Below are positions 1-12,802 of a stretch of 64,000 nucleotides of DNA, one piece after another (position 1 is the stretch's first letter; every line of letters begins with the position of its first letter). This DNA comes from Dermatophagoides farinae (lineage: Eukaryota; Arthropoda; Arachnida; Sarcoptiformes; Pyroglyphidae). Made by a program: the position numbers and the translations under genes. The notes beneath the pieces are model-generated. The model was not told the origin of the DNA. It saw nothing but the letters and a program-made list of their open reading frames with translations, and searched no databases. The stretch covers positions 4,888,501-4,952,500 of the forward strand of contig NC_134680.1 in assembly GCF_024713945.1 (NCBI RefSeq), read 5' to 3'.

Positions 1-3000
1 GATTTTTTTTCTTTGCTTTATCTCATTTTTTTCATTTTAACATTCTTCTTCTTTCCCCCTGTTTGCAACAATAATAAATGCACAAATATACAAATGGTTT
101 ATTCATGTATCTGAATCAAGAAAGAAAAAAAAAGTTTCTTTGTGTGTGTGTGTATATGTGTGAAATTTCATCATTGATCATTGATTCTTTCAAAGTCATC
201 ATCATTTTGAATGTTTTTTTTTTGTTTGAAAATTGCAATTTGCTGCTAAATAAGAGAATATTATATTATCTTATGTTGTTGGAACCGCGTACCCCTAGCT
301 CTCTCTCTCTCATTATCAACCATCACCAATGAATTATATATGATATATTGTCATCATCATAATTGTACTACTACTATCAACTATTGATATTAACGGCTAT
401 GTTTATAAGAACAAAACTAAATATTTCTGACAATTTTTAAAAAAAAACTACTTATCGTCAATTCTCTGAATTTATCAAATTGAATTGATAATCATCATCA
501 TCATTTGATATAACTAACAACAACGACAACACCTGTATATTTTTATTAGTAGTCAATTTTTGTTTTGTAAGTGTTGTTTTTTTTTTGAATTGAACATTTT
601 TACTGTTTAATAATGATGATGATAATGATATCCTAAACACATACACACACACACACACACCAAAATCAAATTTTGTATTTTGTTGTTTGAATTCGAACTA
701 TTTGAATTGAGCTAGTTGTCAGTCGCTTTATCATTATTGTATAATTAACCCAAAAAAAATCAACGAAATTTTCTTCATTATTCCTGTATTTTGATAAGAA
801 AAAATTCAAATTCAGAATTTTTGTGTATCTCTGTTTCTGTGTTTGTGTATTTGACTTTGATGACAAAATATTCACTTTTCAAATCATTACATTGCCTGCT
901 TGCTTGCCTGCCTGCCTATGCTGCCATCATCATTTGAGTTGTCATCATTTGTTTGTTGTTGCTACGCGGCTTAATAATTTTTTGTTGTTGTTGTTAAAAT
1001 CGAAATTCAATTCAATAAATCAGTAGTAAATCAACAACAAGGAAAAGGAAAAAAATGTGAAAAAAAGTTCGATCGATACACAACACAAACACCACCAAAT
1101 CCAAGTTCGTTATATGCACTTTTTCCCCGCGAATTTTTCAACAATTTCTTTTCCATCCCCATTTTTTTTAATTTTATATACATAGATGAATGTCGATCAT
1201 TATCATTATCATTATCATCATCCTTTAAGGATGATCGAAAGAATAAAAACGATGTACGTGCCATTGTGAATCATCTATCTATAATGGAACAGTCACAGGC
1301 ACATATGTGATATGATTGCAATCTATTACAATTCAAATTTGATTTTTTCTCTTATTTCACACTTTTCTATATTTATAAAAATGAATTAATTTCGTAATAA
1401 TAATTCATTGATTTTTTTTGTTTACAGCTGATTATTATTATTATTATTCTTAGGAAGAATCAATCAATTTCACTTTTTCAATATTTGTGAATTGGTGTGT
1501 TTATAATAGAAAAAAAAGATCTCATCTGTATCGATTGATTGACCATTTCAAATCAAAATCGAAAATTAACAACAACAACAACAACCATCAAATACCTCAC
1601 TACCGATCAAACAACATTTTTTTTCCACAGAAATTTGTGTTCCATTCTTCATTTCCTGAAATTTTCATTTTCACAGAACAAGATTATCGATATTGATTCT
1701 TTGAATGATTATTCAATTTGTGAAAAAAAAGGTTAGTAGAATAATAATTTTTTGTTTTTTTTTTTTTTTGCTTGTTAAATTATAACAAATCATCTCATCC
1801 GTAAACAAACAAAAAAATTTCATTAACAACAGCAGAAAAGCAGTTGGTAGTTGCATGAAATATATGAAATTCATATATTTCATGCAACTACACAAACAAA
1901 CAAGAATCATTGATGAGGATGTTTTATTTATGAAATTACGGGTAGAGAGAGAGAGAAGTAGCAAATTCATTCACAAATGTGTGTGTGTGTAATATATGTT
2001 TTAATGACATCGACAACCAGTAATAATCCGAATGAAAAAAAAGAGAGAGAAAGAGGAAAACAAAAAAAAACGAATTATAGAAAAACTTGTTGGTTGAAAA
2101 ACGATGAAGTAATGTTGTTGATGGTGATGATAATAATGACAGCCAAATATCTATTTGCTCCAGTGTTTTCTGGTTTTTTTGGTGTTCGCCCATATATCCA
2201 TTTCTTTGTTTGTATTTTTTTTTTTCTTTCACTAAAGATGTCATATGAGATTTTTCGTTTCGTTTTGTTTTGTCTAACCATCATCAAAATGATGACGACA
2301 TCATCATCCTGATCTACTTTTTTTTTCTTCGTTTTGTTTTTGGTTGTTTTAAGATCAGCTGTTTTTTCTGTGTACCTAATTTTTTTTTTGGTGGTTGTGA
2401 TTACCATCCATCCGTTAGATGGTGCTTGAGAGAATTTTTTTGTTTTGTTTTGAATCCAATTTTTTTTTAAAATTTTTGGCGCTTTTTATTTCTGATTGAT
2501 GTGATGGCATAATCATTTTATATTGAAATGATGATGATGATGATTATGATATTTGTACATGATTTGTTTGAATTTGAATTGTTGTATGATTGATTGATAC
2601 ATTATTGATGGTTTTTATTGTGGTGTGATGTTGATTGCAATGATGATGATGATGATGATCGAATTAAAAATCAATGACGTTTGTCGTCATGGATATTGAT
2701 GAGTAGTGTGTGTGTGTGTGTTTGTACGATTAAAATTATTCCAGTGCAAATCATCATCAGCATCGAAACCCTCGACCTTCACAAGAATAATTATTTTGAT
2801 TATTAAAAAAAACGTTATTTTTTTATCACTGCTGTGCTCTGAACTGCATTTCAGCTAAAGAGATTTTTTTGCTGATTAGAAAGTTTCCATTTTGTTGTTG
2901 TTGCTGTTGCTGTTGTTTTTTGCTTATATGATGATGCAATATCGAACGGGGAAAAAAATCATATCGACAAAAATCAATATCTTTCTTTTTGTATAGTGGG

Positions 3001-5201
3001 TAGGGGGGAGTATTTTTTGTTTGTTTTCGATGAAATGCGTAGTTTTTTTTGCTGTTTCAAATTACTGATTTTTTCGAATAATTGATTTTTTTTCGATTTG
3101 GATGATTTAAGTTGTTGAATGTTTTTAAACAAAGTTCATCGGTGTAGTTGTGATGATGTAATCAATGATCAATAAAATTTTTCTGTTTGGATGTAACGCA
3201 ATAAATGAAAAAAAAACAGAACATAACATTTTATGGAAAATTTCCAATCAAATTTTTTTTTTCAAGTTTTACCCTTTTGTCAGGAACGTTACTCGGTTGT
3301 AGAAGAAGAAGAAGGTTTTCCATTTATTCAAATTTCCATGATTATTATGTAAATTGTAATTTGTTGTTTTTTTCTCTCTCTCACATAATTTATCCAATTA
3401 AGATGTTAAGAACGTTTGATTTGATGCAGATGATTGAAGGTGTGTATGTGTGTGTGTTTGTATGAACGATGTGAAAACATTTGCTCTGATTATTCCTCAT
3501 TTGCACTGAATGAATTTACATTTGAAGGTTAAGGTTATGTGTCTTTGTATGAATGAATGATTGAATATATTAAATCAATGGAAATTGTAAATTTCCAATA
3601 AAAACAATCATGATTATTACATGTGTTTAAATGTTATGTTGATACAGAACAAAAAAAATGTCATCATTCATTAATTGAATTTTTTTGACGATACATTTTC
3701 GATCAAAAAATTCTTCCTGGAACAAAATATGAAGTGGTTATTTTTTTAATTTGAAAAATGATGTGATGATTAAATGCGCACCTTTTTTTCATTTCACTTT
3801 TGCTTTGCTGTATTTATATTATAAATACGTTTATATCCACCAGGTATCTATTATAGTGATGATGATGGTGGCCACCACTTTTTGATGATGATGATGATGA
3901 TGATGATTGAAAGAGACAATGGAATGTAAATGAATGTGTATTTTATAAACGCATACACACAAACACAATTTTTGGATGTTTTAGAATTGCCAGTAGTTTT
4001 TTTTCATTTTTTTTTCAACCATAAGTAGGATGTGTTTGTATCTGTGTGTGTGTATGTTGATGATTCAGTTTTACCTTGGAATTTTTTTTTTCATTGCTGT
4101 TGTTTGCCAATCACACACTCTGTATGTATGTGTTTCAAGAGTTTTCTTATTATTGCAAATGTTCTCTTTTTTTTCTCTTGTTGCTGTTGTTCCATAAGAA
4201 CGATGATGTGATGATTTTGCTTGTGATTCATCACCATCACCATTACCATCACCAACAGTGATCATCATTCATCATTGAATGAATGAATAAAATGTATTTG
4301 ATTATTTTCAACTTGAATCTATCCACGACATTGATGACATTTATTTATCAAATTGTTGTTGAAAAATTCGTTTTTTTTTTGGTAAACATTTTTGTATATA
4401 CCATTTGTAAATATTATTGTCAAATCAAGTTATTGACTGAGTAAAAAAAAAGTTTTTTTCTATGCTTAAAATGTTAATTTCGCAATTTTATAACGGTATT
4501 GCAACACGCGCGCGCACACACACACACATAATTGTCACCTGATGCTGAATGAAAAAACAGATTATATACAAAATGATAATTATTGGTTGGTTGGTTGTCG
4601 TAGTCGTCGTGGTATTGTTTTAGAATAGTTGATTACATGACATGACATTAATGTGTGTGTTTGTGTATCCTGTTGGTTATGAATGTTTTTTGTTTTGTTT
4701 TGTTTACAAAAATGAGAAAAATCTCCCTTTTTTATAATTTTTTTTTGTTTATAGATCAAATAATAATTGATTAGCATGTCCATATTGCTAGACATATTGG
4801 CACTGTGATTGCTTTTTATGTTGTTGTTGTTTCTGATAGGAAAAAATCATTGAATCTGATAATCAGGTAAACGACATCCAATTTCAATTTATCAATATTT
4901 CACATGATTTGTTATCGTTTCACATGATTCATTGCATTATCTCTTTCACACTCTCTCTTTCTCTCTCTCTATCTCGTATCACACATTACTGTAATAACTG
5001 TTATGATGATAATTACGGTGGTAGTGGTGTGGTCATTTGACAGATTTATTACGTCGTGATTGGATTTTTTGTTTTGTTTTGTTTTTTGCCATTACCAAAA
5101 AAGCTGTTTGTCTTTCATATTTAAAATTTTATATTTTTTTTGTTAAAATTTTCATTTCTTATTGATTCTAATTTGATTTCTAACTCAACCAAACAAAACA
5201 G
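1..5201. other. Gene-free, microsatellite-rich DNA
   Basis: I see no convincing gene here. Short open frames exist but are made of T-runs, TG/CA, TCA/TGA and GTT/CAA repeats and have no conserved composition. Notable items are a perfect palindrome at 1847-1891 and short GT and ATG tracts. A likely splice acceptor (AAACAAAACAG) ends at 5201, so the 3' part may be a 5' untranslated intron of the ZFYVE1-like gene that follows. Confidence 0.6.
1847..1891. repeat. 45-bp perfect palindrome
   Basis: Two 22-nt arms (1847-1868 and 1870-1891) are exact reverse complements, separated by a single A at 1869. The arms are mixed sequence (they begin GTAGTTGCATG), not a simple repeat. The loop is too short for a microRNA precursor. 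It could extrude as a cruciform, or be a hairpin left by an end-joining or mobile-element event. No function is assigned. Confidence 0.9.
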
Positions 5202-5590
5202 ATTAAATATTGGCCGATTACTATTGTGACAATTACCCTGTGAATTGTGTGTGAATCATCATTATTATATTATTACCATCGATAAACAACGAATTGACAA
5301 TTTCCATTTGCATCATCATCATCATTATCGACTGTCATTGATTGTTGATGAAAATAATCCATTGACGACCGCGAATCAATTTTGTGTGAATCATAATAAT
5401 CAATATATTCGAATTGAAAATCAACAATAACAACAGCGACAACGAGAATCGTCTAGTTTGTTGACGGATATCGAATAAAAAATTTTTTTTTGTTCATATA
5501 CAAAACAAATTGTTTTAAATAAAATTTACGCTGGCTCGTAAAAAGACTCCGTCATTACCAACAACGACAAATTCGTCATCAATACGTTCA
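5202..5590 (+). other. Probable 5' leader of the ZFYVE1-like gene
   Basis: The stretch begins after a plausible acceptor at 5200-5201. The reading frame of the downstream exon is open from 5519 (after a TAA at 5516-5518), but contains no ATG before residue 216 of the frame as counted from 5591. ACG at 5528 and GTG at 5591 are the only near-start codons of note. The true initiator is therefore unresolved: it may lie in an unseen upstream exon, be a non-AUG codon, or be hidden by a base error. Confidence 0.4.
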
Positions 5591-8500
5591 GTGACCAATA
5601 ATAATCAAACACCACCGGCGATAATTAATAAAAATCAGAATAATTTAAATAAAATACCGTTAACTAATCACGAAAAAATTCTATCAACATCACCATTTTC
5701 TGATCCAATTGTTGAAGACGATTTTGTAGAAGAAGAAGAAGAAGAAGAAAACGACAAAGAAACAGCAGCAAAAAAGATTGAATTTGACTCAACAACAGAA
5801 ACAATATTAAAAACGGCTTCAACAACGTTATCTACAACAACGTCATCATCAAGTAAATCAAAAAAGAAAAAGAAACGACAACAACAACAACAACAACAAC
5901 AAAATTCAGATAAAAAAACATCGTCAACTAATACCATTATCGATGTTGATGATGATGATGGTGGTGGTGGTGGCGGTGATAGCGCTGATGGTGGAATTAT
6001 AAAATCATCATTATTGAATAAAAAGAAAAATATATCATCGACCACTATTGGAAAAGACGACGACGCAAATAAAAAACATTCATCATCAACAACATCATCA
6101 TCATCATCATCGGATCCATCCTCATCTGATGATAGTTCCGAAGGTTATGTATCATCAACAACGATTACAAAAAATCGACATAGAAAATCAACAGCAACAA
6201 ATCAAACATCATCAACAACAACAACAACCACATCAATGACGATGACAAATGGTGGCCGAGATTTAAAATCGACAAAATCAACAACAAAGCAACCATCATC
6301 ATCATCATCATCATTACTAATGCCGTTAGATACAGATGATCCGTTGTTGGATTTTGACAACGATAATAATAATGGTGGAGCTAATGGAAAAAATGGCTGG
6401 TCCGATGTTAATCTATCGACAACACCACCTAAATCGACGAAATCTACGTTTGATTCGACAACAGCCTCCATGGATAACCACCATCAAATTCTTTTGCCTG
6501 ATGTAGCACAATTATCATTAGGAAATTCATCATCATCATCACCACCACCGTCATTAGATAATCATCAGGCTGCCACATTAAAATTAAATGGTTTTAATAA
6601 GAATAGAACAAATTCCGAATCATCATCGGCATCATCATCATCATCATCATCGAATATATCTGATCAAACAAATCAGAATCAGAATTTGGATGATTTTTTG
6701 GATCATCCAAATCATGATGTTGATGATCAATATAATGAAACATGTAAACCGGATTGTTTTCTACTCATTGATGCGGAAGAAGTGTTGCAAGTAAAAACTG
6801 TTGAAGAATTTATTGCTAAACTTGGTTGTCAATCCAATAAATTGGTTAAAGTGGTATCGATATTTGGTAATACTGGTGAAGGCAAATCACATACATTAAA
6901 TTATACGTTTTATGATTGTATGGAAGTATTTCGTACAAGTCCAACACAAAATTCCTGTACTATTGGTATATGGTGTTCATATGATCGTCGTCGTCGTGTA
7001 TTAACAATCGATACAGAAGGTTTATTAGGTTTATCCGATAATAATAATCGTCGTACACGTTTATTATTAAAAGTGCTTGCCATTAGCGATGTTATTATTT
7101 ATCGTACACGTGCTGAACGTTTACATAATGATTTATTTACATTTCTTGGTTCAGCATCACAAGCATATATTAAACATTTTGCTAAAGAATTACGGGCAGC
7201 ATCGCAACGTTGTAATTTACAATGTACCCTTTCGGATCTGGGTCCAGTTGTTATTATATTCCATGAAACTGTCCATACTGATGTTTTACATCAAGGTAAG
7301 TGTTTTTTTTCTCTCTCTCTCTCTGTGTGTGTGTTTGTGGATTTTAATCCTTTTCTTACGGTTGAATTGGACAGAAAATGATCTCGCACCCGAAGATGTT
7401 ATACGTCAACGTTTTAATAAAATGTCCTTATCGACCGAAGCATACAGTGCATTTGAATATGTTGGCATACAGACATTGATGCCACCGACAGATTTTGATC
7501 AATTACGACGTACAGTACATCGTCATCTAACAAACACAACAGTTCGTTCAGCACGTACACCGGCCGTCATATTCAATGCATTAAAAGTGTTGAGCCAAAA
7601 ATTTTCGGGTGAAATATCCAAAATAACATTGAATCCATTTCCGGATGAATATTTTACCTGTTCCGAACACTGCCTATCTTGCAAGTATGTTTTTCTTTTA
7701 TTTTATTCCTATTTTTTTTTTTGTTATAATTTGATTTTTTTTTGTATGGAATTAATTAGGTCTCGATGTATGCTTTCAATGAATCATTCACATGATGGCA
7801 TACCACATAAAAGTAATTCCAAATGTAAATATCAACATCAATATTCCAATCAAATTTTCTATTGTACATCATGTTTTGAACGTGGTGAAGAGATTGAAGT
7901 ACAATCAAAACCATATGGATCTTCCGATTCAACATGGGTTGGTCTAGCTAAATATGCATGGGCTGGTTTTGTATTGGAATGTCGTCTTTGTGGTATCATT
8001 TATCGTTCAAGACAATATTGGTATGGTAATAAAGAACCAACCGAATTAACGGTTGTACATAAAGAAATACTTCATGTTTGGGAAGATGTAAGTAAAAAAT
8101 GTTTTTATCATCATCTTCAGATAGATAGTTTGATCAAATTACAGTGAAAAAAAAATCAAAAAAAAATTTTTTTTTTTTAATTTGGGTTATTAAGGAAAAA
8201 ACTTAATATACTCGATTGATGTACTCATTATGAATGAATGTAATGCATATGTAGCGATTTTCTTTTCCATCATCATGTGATTATGATGATGATGATGAAA
8301 ATGATATGATAGTTATGTAATGCTAGATATAGCCAAATCTGGTCTGGTCTTGTCTTGTCTGTTTTGTTCTGTGAAAAAGGATGATTTAAGTTTTTTTTTT
8401 CATTTGTTTTTTTTTGTTTGTTTTTTTTATCCTGCTATGCGAAATCAACAACAACTAAAACACCCACAGTTTTTTTTCTTGCTAATTCATGATAATGATA

Positions 8501-9743
8501 TCGTGTTGTTGTTGTTGTTGTTGTTGTTGCTGTTGGTGATGGAGCGCAATGTGTGTTTGTGTGCTTGTGATTATTGCGTTGTTTTTGTTTGTTTGAGATT
8601 CTCGTTTTGGTTATTTTCAATTGCTAATTAATTTTTTTTCATTCATTTGTTTTTGTTGAACAATTTATTATCTTTTTGGATAACATCAATGTTTTGGTCA
8701 TCGGATCAACCGCAATCATCATCATCGGAATCAAACGAACAACAGGAACCATTCCCCGGTACACAATGTGGCCAACAAAATTCAGCACAAAAAGTTGTCG
8801 ATTCGGTTAATTATCTTTCCGAAACTGTAACAAATATTTCAGCTAAACCATCAAAAATGATTGGTAGCTGGGTTGCTGATCAGATTAATCCAAGTTATTG
8901 GGTACCGAATGCACGTATACAACATTGTGGTAAATGTGAAAAAGAATTTGAACCATTGGAAAAGAAACATCATTGGTATGTATTAATTCAAATGGTGATA
9001 TATATTTGAATTATTTATTAAATTTTCTCTTCTTTAAAATCTAGCCGTCGTTGTGGTGGTGGATTCTGTGCAGAATGTTCATCAAAATATCAACCAGTAC
9101 CTGAACGTGGCTGGGGTGATCAACCTGTACGTGTTTGTGACATTTGTTTTGAAAAAGGTCAGTTTGAGATTTTTTTTATAATTATGATGGTAGATGAAAT
9201 TCATCAATTCTTAATTTTATATAAATTAGGACAACGATATCCAGATTCATTGAATGGAGAAGTAACGGCACGAAAAATGTCTGAAGCATTACAAACAACA
9301 TTAGGTTCAGTACTACAGACCATCGATTATTCATTGGGTGAGTTTAAAAGTGAGTTTGTAATGAGCCTTATTTTTGTTTTGTTTGTGTTTTCGTTTCACA
9401 TTAATTAATCATTAACCTTGTGAAAAATTTTTGGCTCTAAAATTCACCTTGGATTTTGTTTTATTTCATTTAAACTTTAAATACTAAATTCTTTTTCTTT
9501 AATAAAGGCTGGATCAAAGATTCTGCAAGACCAGATTATTGGATACCGGATAAAGATATAACCAATTGTAATCGATGTAAATTAGAATTTAATGAAAAAA
9601 TACCCATACATCATTGTCGAGCTTGTGGTCAAGGTGTTTGTGATGATTGTTCACTGCAACGTAAAATGGTACCATCACGTGGTTGGGATCATCCGGTTCG
9701 TGTTTGTGATGAATGTGCTGCCAAAAAGACGGTTTCCATCTGA
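5591..9743 (+). CDS. ZFYVE1: ZFYVE1/DFCP1-like double FYVE protein
   Basis: Seven coding exons can be joined in frame: 5591-7295, 7375-7684, 7760-8087, 8746-8975, 9045-9157, 9230-9337 and 9508-9743 (about 1009 residues as counted from 5591). Residues 1-370 are low-complexity Ser/Asn/Asp/Gln. A GTPase-like domain follows with P-loop GNTGEGKS near residue 425 and a DTEGLLG motif. After a Cys-rich middle region come two FYVE fingers (about 843-895 and 952-1003), each with HHCR and RVCD. Order and spacing match vertebrate ZFYVE1, which binds PI3P and marks ER omegasomes, Golgi and lipid droplets. The vertebrate N-terminal zinc finger is absent here. The fourth exon must begin at 8746, because no AG lies between the in-frame stop at 8629 and that point and the phase fits. 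The second FYVE finger has Ile before HHCR rather than a basic residue. Family assignment is firm; the start is not. Confidence 0.9.
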
Positions 9744-12618
9744 ATCTGAATGAATATGTGTGTGCGTGTGTGTACATATGTGTGGATTTTAATCATTTTA
9801 TCATTTGTTTTCGTTTGAAAAAAAAAGAATAAAAAAAATAAATCGTCTTCTTCATAAACGCACATTCATCATATGACATGAAAAGGAACAAAAAAATTTC
9901 GAAGCAATAATGAATAATTGAAAAAAAAACATATACAACCATCACATCCATTGATCATCATCGATCATCAATCATCATCATTTTTTATATATAAACAAAA
10001 AAAAATCATCATTGCCCACAGCATCAACGTATGGAATTGTCAACCAAAAAAAAAACAAAAACAAAAAAAAAATCTATTTTTCTTCCCATCGTGTGTATGT
10101 GTGTGTGTGTTTTTTTTTCATTTCGTTTGTTTCTTCACAACATCATCTATAGCAGTCATCATATTTGAAATCTTGTCAAAATATCTAAGTCTATGTTTCG
10201 TCGTTTTATTTCGTCTCGTTTTTTTTTTTGGTTATATTTCCCGCAAATCTCAGACGAATACCTAAAAACAATATATTCAAGTTTATTTATTCAATTAGCG
10301 AGAAGAAGAAAATTTTTCCTCAGAATTTGAATTCGAGAATTAAAAAACCCACCAAACAAATCAAAAAAAAAATATTGAAGAAATATTCCAAGAATTGTGC
10401 CAAGTAACAAAAATGGAAAAAATATTTTCGTCCGAATTTCCAATCTTTATCCATCATCAATCAAAACACGGAACAACAACGTTTTCAACAACAACAACAA
10501 CAACAACAAATTATTTATTTCTTTTTTTTCGAATGAAATGACTTTTTCCACTTCCATTCCACATTCAAATTGCGTAGAATCTTTTTTTAGCATTCTTCAA
10601 TGTTTATTATCAGTTTTTTTTCTGTTCATTTGATGCAAAATTTAATCCACGCACACCCCTGCACCACACACACACACATAGGTAAATGAATAATTTGAAT
10701 ATTTTTTTTTCATTGAAATTAATCATTCTTGTTTTTTTCGTTTGTAGAATTTCATCATTCATTCATTCGTTTCGTAAATAAAGCCATCATCATCATCATC
10801 AAACACGAATATTAACAAATGATTGAAAAAAATATCACCAATTTGTAGCAAGAAAAAGACTTGATTTTTGTTTGCATTCACATTGTTGGTTTGAATTAGA
10901 TTCAAAATTTTTTTTGTTGTCATCATTTTTTTTTTCTTTGGATCGTTTTGAATCCAAATTCATCATCATCATCATATTATTGCTCGACTATGTTGTTTTT
11001 TTTCACATAAAATAATCATCATCATCATCATCGTTTCACTATTTTCTCATTGCAAATTATATGGCTCATCATATTCATTCATTCATGTAGAAGACGAAAT
11101 GAAGACTGAAGAAATAATAAACCTTGAAGATGAACATTTTTGATCGGATGCGAATAAATAAATATATATCATCAAACATCAAAGATCATCGTGAAAGGGT
11201 AGTTCTTCTGTTCAATTTCTGGCCATCATAATTGAATGTGTGATGAAAACATTTTGCATTGATTCATTTGTCGTTGGTTTTTTTCTCATATTCACCAAAA
11301 TTGTTTCTATGAATCGAATCATTATCATCTTTAAAAATGACCATCATCGTTTGATAATTGCCGTTAATCATCATCAAGACTATCAATTATCATGATCGAG
11401 ATGATAGATATGTATGGTAATTATTATAATATAAAAGAAAGAATTCACAATTCGAATCATCATCAAAAATCGAATGTCCGTACATCCATCCATTCATCAC
11501 TTCATTCATTCATTTATATTCGATTCGATGTATCGATAGTAATCTTTCGAAATATTAATCGATGATGATGGAAATTTTTTTATATTGATGAGAAAAAAAC
11601 AAAAAAAAAACAATGAAATGATTCATCAAACGATTAACGGTTGAATTTTATAATGATAATAATAATAATAAATAAATAAATAATAATCCTTAATAATAAT
11701 AATAATAATAATACTTATATCCAGTATGGATTTCATAATAATAATAATAAAATAAAATAAATAAAAAATGTAAAAGAGTGGCGATGAAGCAAAACAAAAA
11801 ACAAAATAAAACAAAAAACAAAAAAAAAAATTATGTAAGAAACACACACCATACATTGACAAATTTTGTTTGAAATTTTTTTTCTTCTTTTTTTTTGTTT
11901 TCGGTATTCGTTAACCCTCGTTACATATATGTTTTGTGTGTAGTGCGTCTTGTCTTTGTCTTTGTGTGTGTGTGTGTGTTTGTGTTTACCTTGATTTTTT
12001 TTTCTCATCATCATCATTCATTAATCGTCCGATTTAAAAACAAAAACAACATTGAAAATGTCCACATATACACATCCAAATCTGTTATTTTGTTTGTTTT
12101 TTTTTCGTTTCGTTTCGTTTTTTTTTTCAAAATTTGTATCATAATAATAACAACAATTAAAGATCAAACACATAGAACTGATAGACAGAAACAAAAAAAA
12201 ATGCTCATCATTGTAACAACAACAACAACACGGCAGTAAATCAATAAACCAAACTCGGACACACACACACACACACACACACACAACGCCCATCATATCC
12301 ATTTAATTCTTTTCTCACAATTGTTATTGCTGTTGTACAAAAAAAAAATCAGAAAAAAAATTATTCTCTATTATTATAATTACACATGAAATGAAATGAA
12401 TGAAATCTTGAAATGATCATGTTCATTGATCATTTCAACCAAAAAAAAAAAAATTTTTTTTTCTTTTCAAACAAATTGAATCTATATATTATTACCATTT
12501 ATTGAATGAAGAAAAATTATTAAAATTGAGAGAAAAAAAATCCTTTGGATTCTTTTCTCTTCCCAAAAAATATCTTGTTGCGTTTGAAAATTTTTAAATT
12601 AAATTTTGAAATTAACCA
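9744..12618. other. 3' UTR of the ZFYVE1-like gene and intergenic DNA
   Basis: Tandem AATAAA-like signals lie at about 9826-9842, shortly after the stop. The rest is AT-rich with CAA, TCA, AATA and AC tracts, including an (AC)n run at 12259-12285. A 12-nt-arm hairpin lies at 12408-12438. No gene recognised; the long T/A-rich open frames look like repeat artefacts. Confidence 0.6.
12408..12438. repeat. Inverted repeat, 12-nt arms with 7-nt loop
   Basis: Arms at 12408-12419 (TTGAAATGATCA) and 12427-12438 are exact reverse complements, flanking a 7-nt loop. It lies about 190 bp upstream of the promoter of the next gene. It is not followed by a T-run in a terminator-like context, and eukaryotic function is unknown. 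Confidence 0.7.
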
Positions 12619-12628
12619 ATAGATGGCG
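12619..12628 (+). promoter_or_regulatory. ATAGATGGCG motif (CTCF-core-like)
   Basis: The context CCAATAGATGGCGA differs from the common CTCF core pattern CCASYAGRKGGCRS at only the fourth and last positions. It lies 79 bp upstream of the TATA box at 12698. Further ATAGATGGC copies occur at 36646, 46584 and 61429. Binding is inferred only. Confidence 0.35.
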
Positions 12629-12697
12629 AAACTTGTTTGCATATTCGAACTGTTTTTTTTTATTCGATTATATATTGGACAATTTTTGTCGCTCTCA

Positions 12698-12706
12698 TAT
12701 ATAAAG
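12698..12706 (+). promoter_or_regulatory. TATA box of the 270-residue protein gene
   Basis: TATATAAAG at this position is followed about 33 bp later by TTCAATT, a plausible initiator near 12731. About 70 nt of leader then lead to the ATG at 12803 without an obvious intron. This is the clearest core promoter on the plus strand. Confidence 0.6.
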
Positions 12707-12802
12707 ATCGGCTAGTTGACTTTTTAGTTTTCAATTATTAATTTTGTAAAATTTTTTTTAGTTTATTGATCGTGTTTTTTTTACAAAAAAAGAAGAAAAA
12801 AA

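Noticed and set aside
5668-6471. Long minus-strand frames opposite the ZFYVE1 first exon
   Set aside because: They are antisense shadows of TCA/CAA codon repeats (Asp, Val, Cys and Ser runs).
8647-8745. Extra ZFYVE1 exon sequence before 8746
   Set aside because: There is an in-frame stop at 8629 and no AG between it and 8745, so no acceptor can include this sequence; phase 0 fits 8746.
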